This document shows positions 59,402-64,000 of a stretch of DNA of 64,000 nucleotides, piece by piece (positions within the stretch are counted from its first letter, which is position 1; each line of letters opens with the position of its first letter). The stretch covers positions 10,850 to 74,849 of the forward strand of contig CABVDJ010000007.1 of assembly GCA_902497025.1 (NCBI GenBank), read 5' to 3'. A model generated the notes under the pieces. It was not told the origin of the DNA and ran no database searches. It saw only the letters and a program-made list of their open reading frames with translations. The position numbers and the translations under genes were made by a program. This DNA is from an uncultured Collinsella sp. Lineage in GTDB: Bacteria > Actinomycetota > Coriobacteriia > Coriobacteriales > Coriobacteriaceae.

Positions 59402-60178
59402 ATGGATTTACGTTTAACAGTGGTCGACGTAACCGGATCGACCAACGATGACCTGCTCGAAGCAGGAAAACAGGGAGCGCCGCACGGCACAGGACTTGCC
59501 GCCCGGGCTCAGACAGCAGGACGCGGTCGGCGCGGGCACAAGTGGGACTCAACCGCCGGCAACCTATTGCTTTCAATTGTCCTGCGTCCATGCGTTAATC
59601 CCGCAAAGTACTCTGGTCTTGCCGCCGTCAGCGGCCTAGCGGCGCTCGAGGCACTCGAAAAACAGGGTCTTGCAAACGAGATTGGCCTCAAATGGCCCAA
59701 CGACCTGGTCGCGCGTGGACGCAAACTCGGCGGCATTCTGGTCGAGGCCGCACGCGATAACGAAGGCAACCCCTTTGCGGTCTGTGGCATCGGCGTTAAC
59801 GTGAACTATGTGCCCGCGGAGGTTCCCGATGGCGGCCTGCCAGCAATCGGCCTGTCAGACCTCAACAAGAACGTTCCCGCCGTCGACATGCTCCTCGATG
59901 AGGTCTATCACGCAGTTATAGACGCTGTAGATGCCTGGGCAGAGCGCCTCAACGCCAAGGAAGAAGACGCCGGTCCGCTCGCGCCCGTCCACGACGAATA
60001 TATCGCTCACCTCAATTGGATCGGGAAGCACGTTATCGCCCGCTCCCCCGCTGAGGACGAGCTGGCGCGTGGCATATTTAGAACGGTCGACGATTGCGGC
60101 CGCGCGTGCATCGAAACGGAAGACGGCTTTCGATCCTTCCATTTTGAGGAGGCATCGCTGCGCCCCTTGAGCGAATAG
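59402..60178 (+). CDS. birA: Biotin--[acetyl-CoA-carboxylase] ligase, class I (no HTH)
   Basis: Attaches biotin to AccB. VDVTGSTNDDLLEAG begins the catalytic domain, ARAQTAGRGRRGHKWDS contains the biotinyl-AMP loop (GRGRRG, residues 40-45), LKWPNDLVARGRKLGGILVE the biotin site, and a C-terminal SH3-like domain follows. The N-terminal winged helix of bifunctional BirA is absent. TTAGGAGG precedes the ATG. It is divergent from fabH, keeping the ligase next to its substrate genes. Confidence 0.96.
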   Translation: MDLRLTVVDVTGSTNDDLLEAGKQGAPHGTGLAARAQTAGRGRRGHKWDSTAGNLLLSIVLRPCVNPAKYSGLAAVSGLAALEALEKQGLANEIGLKWPNDLVARGRKLGGILVEAARDNEGNPFAVCGIGVNVNYVPAEVPDGGLPAIGLSDLNKNVPAVDMLLDEVYHAVIDAVDAWAERLNAKEEDAGPLAPVHDEYIAHLNWIGKHVIARSPAEDELARGIFRTVDDCGRACIETEDGFRSFHFEEASLRPLSE

Positions 60179-60236
60179 GGCGCCGCAACCACCTACTCGG
60201 CAGCATTACCCCGCAGTCCAAACCATCATTCAAAAC

Positions 60237-60274
60237 AAAAGGGCCCCGCTGCCGTTACGGCAGCGAGGCCCTTT
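60237..60274. terminator. Bidirectional terminator between birA and rpsJ
   Basis: GGGCCCCGCTGCCG / CGGCAGCGAGGCCC forms a 14-bp stem with one mismatch. On the minus strand it is followed by TTTTGTTTTG, ending the rpsL-rpsJ transcript; on the plus strand TTT follows. Confidence 0.92.
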
Positions 60275-60293
60275 AAGCTATGAGCGATATCGC

Positions 60294-60602
60294 TTAGAGC
60301 TTGATGTCGATGTCGACGCCAGCGGGGAGGTCGAGACGCATGAGCGAATCAACGGTGCCCGAGGTGGGGTCGAGGATGTCGATGAGGCGCTTGTGGGTGC
60401 GCATCTCGAACTGCTCACGGGAGTCCTTGTTCACGTGCGGCGAGCGGATAACCGTGTACAGGTTGCGCTCGGTGGGCAGGGGGACAGGACCGGAAACGCG
60501 AGCGCCGGTCTTCTGAGCGGTCTCGACGATGAGCTTCGCGGACTGATCGACGACCTCGTGATCATAGCCCTTGAGGCGAATGCGGATCTTCTGGGTAGCC
60601 AA
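60294..60602 (-). CDS. rpsJ: 30S ribosomal protein S10
   Basis: RIRLKGYDHEVVDQSAKLIV, GPVPLPTERNLYTVIRSPHV and FEMRTHKRLIDI identify S10 (102 residues), which also serves transcription antitermination as NusE. It follows fusA by 60 bases with no tuf between them. Instead of leading into rplC, it ends at a strong terminator 20 bases later. Confidence 0.98.
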   Translation of the reverse strand: MATQKIRIRLKGYDHEVVDQSAKLIVETAQKTGARVSGPVPLPTERNLYTVIRSPHVNKDSREQFEMRTHKRLIDILDPTSGTVDSLMRLDLPAGVDIDIKL

Positions 60603-60662
60603 CTTAAACCTCCAAAGAGTGCGAGAGATGTTCTCGCGGATTACGTAACAGGGAGCTCGAAC

Positions 60663-62762
60663 TTAGGCGTTCTTGCTCATGACCTCGTCCACGATGGACT
60701 TGGGCGCGGGCTCATAAGAGTCGAACTGCATCGTGTAGGATGCACGGCCCTGGGTCTGGGAGCGAAGGTCGGTAGCGTAACCGAACATCTCGCCCAGCGG
60801 CACCTTGGCACGGATGAGCTTGCTGTTCTTGCGATCCTCCATGCCCTCGATCTTGCCGCGGCGACCGGAGAGGTTGCCCATAACGTCGCCCATGTACTGC
60901 TCGGGGGTCTCAACCTCGACAGCCATGATCGGCTCGAGCAGCTGCGGATCGGACTTCTTGAGGGCGTCCTTGATAGCCATGGAACCGGCGATCTTGAAGG
61001 CGGCCTCGGAGGAGTCGACCTCGTGGTAAGAACCGTCGAACAGGGTGACCTTAACGTCGAGGACCGGGAAGCCGGCGATAACACCGGTGTTCAGGGCCTC
61101 CTGGATGCCCTTGTCGATGGACGGGATGTACTCCTTGGGCACGACGCCGCCGACGATAGCGTTGACGAACTCGTAGCCGAAGCCCTCCTCCATCTTCTCG
61201 AGCTTGATGACGGCGTGGCCGTACTGACCGCGACCGCCGGACTGACGGACGAACTTGCCCTCAGCCTTCTCGACGTCGTGACCAGCGGTCTCGCGGTAGG
61301 CAACCTGGGGCTTACCGACGTTAGCGTCAACCTTGAACTCGCGGAGCAGGCGGTCGACGATGATCTCGAGGTGCAGCTCGCCCATGCCGGCGATGATGGT
61401 CTGACCGGTCTCGTGGTTGGTGGACACCTGGAAGGTCGGGTCCTCCTCGGCGAGCTTGGTCAGAGCAAGGGACATCTTGTCCTGCTCGGCCTTGGTCTTG
61501 GGCTCGATGGCAACGTCGATAACGGGCTTAGCGAACTCGATCTTCTCGAGGACGATCTCCTTGCCCTCGGCGCACAGGGTGTCACCGGTGGTGGAGTTCT
61601 TGAAGCCGACGCAAGCGACGATGTCGCCGGCGGCAGCGTCGTCACGGTCGATACGCTCTGCGGCGTTCATCTCGAGGATGCGGCCGAGGCGCTCGCGCTG
61701 ACCGTTGGAAGCGTTGACCACGTAGGAGCCGGACTCGGCGCGGCCGGAGTAAACGCGGACATAGGTGAGCTTACCGACGAACGGGTCGGTCATGATCTTG
61801 AAGACCAGGCCGGAGAAGGGCTCGTCGAAGGAAGGATGACGCTGGATCTCCTCGCCGGTGTCCGGATCGGTACCGGTGACGGCCTCGACGTCGAGCGGGC
61901 TGGGCAGGTAGTCGACGACAGCGTCGAGCAGCTCCTGAACGCCCTTGTTCTTGTAGGCGGAGCCCACGAAGACGAGGTTGAGCTCGTTGGCCAGAACGCC
62001 CTTGCGCAGAGCGGCCTTGAGCTCCTCGACGGTGAAGTCCTCCTCCATGAGGATCTTCTCCATGAGCTCGTCGTCAAAGCTGGCAGCAGCGTCAAGGAGC
62101 TCCTCGCGCTTGGTGGCAGCGATGTCGGCAAACTCAGCCGGGATCTCGTCCATCGGCTCGGGATAGGTCATGCCCTTGTCGTCGGCCTTGAAGTCCCAAG
62201 CAGTCATGGTGACGAGGTCGATGACGCCCCAGAAGTTGTCCTCGGCGCCCATCGGGACCTGAGCGGCCACGGCGTTAGCGTCGAGACGATCCTTCATGGT
62301 CTCGATAGCGTTGAAGAAGTCAGCGCCCACGCGGTCATACTTGTTGATGAAGGCGATGCGGGGGACGTTGAAGGTGGAAGCCTGACGCCAAACGGTCTCA
62401 GACTGGGGCTGAACGCCGGCAACGGCGTCGAAGACGGCGACAGCGCCATCGAGGACGCGCAGGCAGCGCTCGACCTCGGCGGTGAAGTCAACGTGGCCCG
62501 GGGTGTCGATGATCTGGATGCGGTAGTCCTTACCGTCCTTGTTCCAGAAGCACGTGGTGGCAGCGGAGGTAATGGTTACGCCGCGCTCCTGCTCCTGAAC
62601 CATCCAGTCCATGGTGGCAGCGCCCTCATGGACCTCACCGATCTTGTGGGTCTTACCGGTGTAGTAAAGAATACGCTCGGTCGTGGTGGTCTTACCGGCA
62701 TCGATGTGGGCCATGATGCCGATGTTACGGGTATCGGAAAGCTTGTACTTAGGCTTAGCCAT
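60663..62762 (-). CDS. fusA: Elongation factor G
   Basis: Translocation GTPase. GTP-binding motifs are IMAHIDAGKTTTTERILYYT (G1), RGVTITSAA (G2), DTPGHVDF (G3) and NKYD (G4). Domains II-V follow, with the domain IV region RQSGGRGQYGHAVIKLE. Length is 699 residues. It is between rpsG and rpsJ. Confidence 0.99.
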   Translation of the reverse strand: MAKPKYKLSDTRNIGIMAHIDAGKTTTTERILYYTGKTHKIGEVHEGAATMDWMVQEQERGVTITSAATTCFWNKDGKDYRIQIIDTPGHVDFTAEVERCLRVLDGAVAVFDAVAGVQPQSETVWRQASTFNVPRIAFINKYDRVGADFFNAIETMKDRLDANAVAAQVPMGAEDNFWGVIDLVTMTAWDFKADDKGMTYPEPMDEIPAEFADIAATKREELLDAAASFDDELMEKILMEEDFTVEELKAALRKGVLANELNLVFVGSAYKNKGVQELLDAVVDYLPSPLDVEAVTGTDPDTGEEIQRHPSFDEPFSGLVFKIMTDPFVGKLTYVRVYSGRAESGSYVVNASNGQRERLGRILEMNAAERIDRDDAAAGDIVACVGFKNSTTGDTLCAEGKEIVLEKIEFAKPVIDVAIEPKTKAEQDKMSLALTKLAEEDPTFQVSTNHETGQTIIAGMGELHLEIIVDRLLREFKVDANVGKPQVAYRETAGHDVEKAEGKFVRQSGGRGQYGHAVIKLEKMEEGFGYEFVNAIVGGVVPKEYIPSIDKGIQEALNTGVIAGFPVLDVKVTLFDGSYHEVDSSEAAFKIAGSMAIKDALKKSDPQLLEPIMAVEVETPEQYMGDVMGNLSGRRGKIEGMEDRKNSKLIRAKVPLGEMFGYATDLRSQTQGRASYTMQFDSYEPAPKSIVDEVMSKNA

Positions 62763-62781
62763 GTTAGTTCCTTACCTTAAC

Positions 62782-63255
62782 TTACCAACGATAGTGAGAG
62801 AACGCGCGGTTGGCCTCGGCCATCTTGAAGACGTCCTCACGCTTCTTGACGGAAGCGCCCAGGCCGTTGGAAGCGTCGAGAATCTCGTTGGCGAGACGCT
62901 CGGCCATGGTCTTCTCCTTGCGAGCGCGGGAGAAGTTGACGATCCAGCGGATACCCAGAGCGGTGGAACGACGGGAGTTGACCTCCATCGGGACCTGATA
63001 GGTAGCGCCACCGACACGCTTGGGCTTAACCTCGAGCGTGGGCTTGACGTTGTCCATAGCCTTCTTGAAGGTAGCGAGAGCGTCGCCACCCTCGGACTTC
63101 TCGGCAACGATCTCGAAAGCGGTGTAAACGATGCGCTCAGCGGTGGCCTTCTTGCCGTCAAGAAGGACCTTGTTGATGAGCTGAGTCACCAGGCGGTTGT
63201 TGTAAACGGCGTCAGGCTGAACCTCACGACGATTAGCTGCTGCACGACGCGGCAT
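62782..63255 (-). CDS. rpsG: 30S ribosomal protein S7
   Basis: Head-assembly protein; MPRRAAANRREVQPDAVYNN, GGATYQVPMEVNSRRSTALG and the C-terminal RAFSHYRW are diagnostic. Length is 157 residues. It follows rpsL by 73 bases. Confidence 0.98.
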   Translation of the reverse strand: MPRRAAANRREVQPDAVYNNRLVTQLINKVLLDGKKATAERIVYTAFEIVAEKSEGGDALATFKKAMDNVKPTLEVKPKRVGGATYQVPMEVNSRRSTALGIRWIVNFSRARKEKTMAERLANEILDASNGLGASVKKREDVFKMAEANRAFSHYRW

Positions 63256-63328
63256 GTGAAATCTCCTTAAGTGTCTACCGTGCGGCCCTTAGGCGGCACA
63301 CGGCGAAAGTATCAAAACGTTATCTGGC

Positions 63329-63706
63329 TTATTTAGCCTTGGGGCGCTTAGCACCGTACTTGGAACGGGCCTGCATACGGTTCTGGACCGGAGCAGCGTC
63401 GTAGGCGCCACGGATGACGTGATAACGGACACCAGGGAGGTCACGGACACGACCGCCGCGGACGAGCACGATGGAGTGCTCCTGCAGGTTGTGGCCCTCA
63501 CCCGGGATGTAAGCAGTAACTTCGATGCCGTTGACGAGGCGAACACGGGCAACCTTACGAAGAGCCGAGTTCGGCTTCTTGGGGCTCGTGGTGAAGACGC
63601 GGGTGCACACGCCGCGCTTCTGGGAGTTGTGCTGCAGAGCAGCGTTCTTGGACTTCTTGGGCACGGAACGACGGCCCTGGCGAACCAGCTGGTTAATAGT
63701 AGGCAA
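63329..63706 (-). CDS. rpsL: 30S ribosomal protein S12
   Basis: Decoding-centre protein. MPTINQLVRQGR, KKPNSALRKVARVRLVNG and EGHNLQEHSIVLVRGGRVRD are diagnostic; the Lys residues where streptomycin-resistance mutations occur (KKPNSA and the region before LVRGGR) look wild type. The start codon is TTG, with AAGGAG six bases upstream. Length is 125 residues. Confidence 0.98.
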   Translation of the reverse strand: MPTINQLVRQGRRSVPKKSKNAALQHNSQKRGVCTRVFTTSPKKPNSALRKVARVRLVNGIEVTAYIPGEGHNLQEHSIVLVRGGRVRDLPGVRYHVIRGAYDAAPVQNRMQARSKYGAKRPKAK

Positions 63707-63799
63707 AGCGTACTCCTTCTCGAATGATTCCAGCTTTCTGTAAAGTGCAACGGCTTGAATCGAGGGGTCAGCATCCCCCTACGAAACACGCAGTTCGAT

Positions 63800-63852
63800 A
63801 GAATACGTGGCGTTAGCTGTGCCGTCAACAGACCACGCCGCCGGGCGTATCC
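63800..63852 (-). promoter_or_regulatory. str-operon promoter with upstream shared motif
   Basis: TTGACG (63823-63828) and TATTCT (63800-63805) on the minus strand are 17 bases apart, about 95 bases upstream of rpsL. Five bases upstream of the -35 lies GGATACGCCCGGCGGCGTG (63834-63852), shared with the rplC and rplB upstream regions. The leader contains a small hairpin (GGGG/CCCC around 63755-63778). Confidence 0.7.
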
Positions 63853-63918
63853 CAAAATAGCCATATTTCCGCAAAGCCTACACAAAAGGAATCCCCTCCT
63901 GTGCGCGGGGGCGGATTC

Positions 63919-64000
63919 CCGGCCCGGGCGGCCCGCTGTTTAAGTTTGCTGCTCTACAGTCCTGCGCAAGACGGAAAGCACATTAAGTGCTTTCCTTTGC
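63919..64000. repeat. Core-in-palindrome element, copy 3 (truncated by the window edge)
   Basis: The last 52 bases (63949-64000) match the start of the copy 2 core: CTGCTCTACAGTCCTGC, then the inner hairpin GGAAAGCAC/GTGCTTTCC. The stem carries a paired A-T change relative to the G-C in copies 1 and 2. The sequence before it (63919-63948, ending in GGCCCGCTGTTTAAGTTTG) should be the left arm; the right arm would lie beyond the window. Confidence 0.75.

Noticed and set aside
59402..60178. BirA as the repressor acting on the TGTTGAC operators
   Set aside because: The protein starts directly with the catalytic domain and has no winged-helix region.

Overview
The window looks like chromosomal DNA of an anaerobic, high-GC actinobacterium of the class Coriobacteriia. 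Collinsella is my best guess, made from protein-sequence flavour, the type II fatty-acid cluster with FabK, and the anaerobic purine genes; it is an inference, not a database result. Most genes lie on the minus strand. No tRNA, rRNA, CRISPR array or complete transposon was seen.

Right to left (the direction of transcription), the window follows the usual bacterial ribosomal-protein order but in three blocks. Block 1 (60.3-63.7 kb) is rpsL-rpsG-fusA-rpsJ. Block 2 (40.6-46.4 kb) is rplC-rplD-rplW-rplB-rpsS-rplV-rpsC-rplP-rpmC-rpsQ-rplN-rplX. Block 3 (0.6-11.2 kb) is rplE-rpsZ-rpsH-rplF-rplR-rpsE-rpmD-rplO-secY-adk-map-infA-rpmJ-rpsM-rpsK-rpsD-rpoA-rplQ-truA. Strand and order are kept, but about 14 kb separates rpsJ from rplC and about 29 kb separates rplX from rplE. 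rpsJ and rplX now end at strong terminators, and a promoter can be proposed upstream of rplE and, more weakly, of rplC.

The insert between rpsJ and rplC holds a type II fatty-acid operon in the Firmicute-like order fabH-acpP-fabK-fabD-fabG-fabF-accB-fabZ-accC-accDA, with accD and accA fused. It also holds a divergent birA, a lone PTS EIIC-like membrane protein, a CDF metal transporter and a histidine phosphatase. The fabH-birA gap contains two copies of a palindromic operator candidate.

The insert between rplX and rplE carries an anaerobic purine (urate/xanthine) catabolic set: ygeX, ygeY, ygeW, hyuA, ssnA, ygfK and a selenium-type xanthine dehydrogenase. With them are a four-cluster ferredoxin, an NCS2 permease, and maturation genes xdhC, yqeB, yqeC and mocA for a molybdenum/selenium hydroxylase. 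Two YheO-type PAS-HTH regulators and ridA lie alongside. U32 peptidase-family, rluA-family, DeoR and Gfo/Idh/MocA genes fill the end next to rplX.

The most unusual sequence structure is a family of long palindromic elements at 19.4 kb, 46.7 kb and the right edge of the window. They share a conserved core of about 68 bp, but each has its own long inverted-repeat arms (25 bp and 48 bp in the two complete copies). Other palindromic repeats occur at 11.5, 14.3, 34.5 and 37.9-38.1 kb. A 19-bp motif is shared by the regions upstream of rpsL, rplC and rplB.
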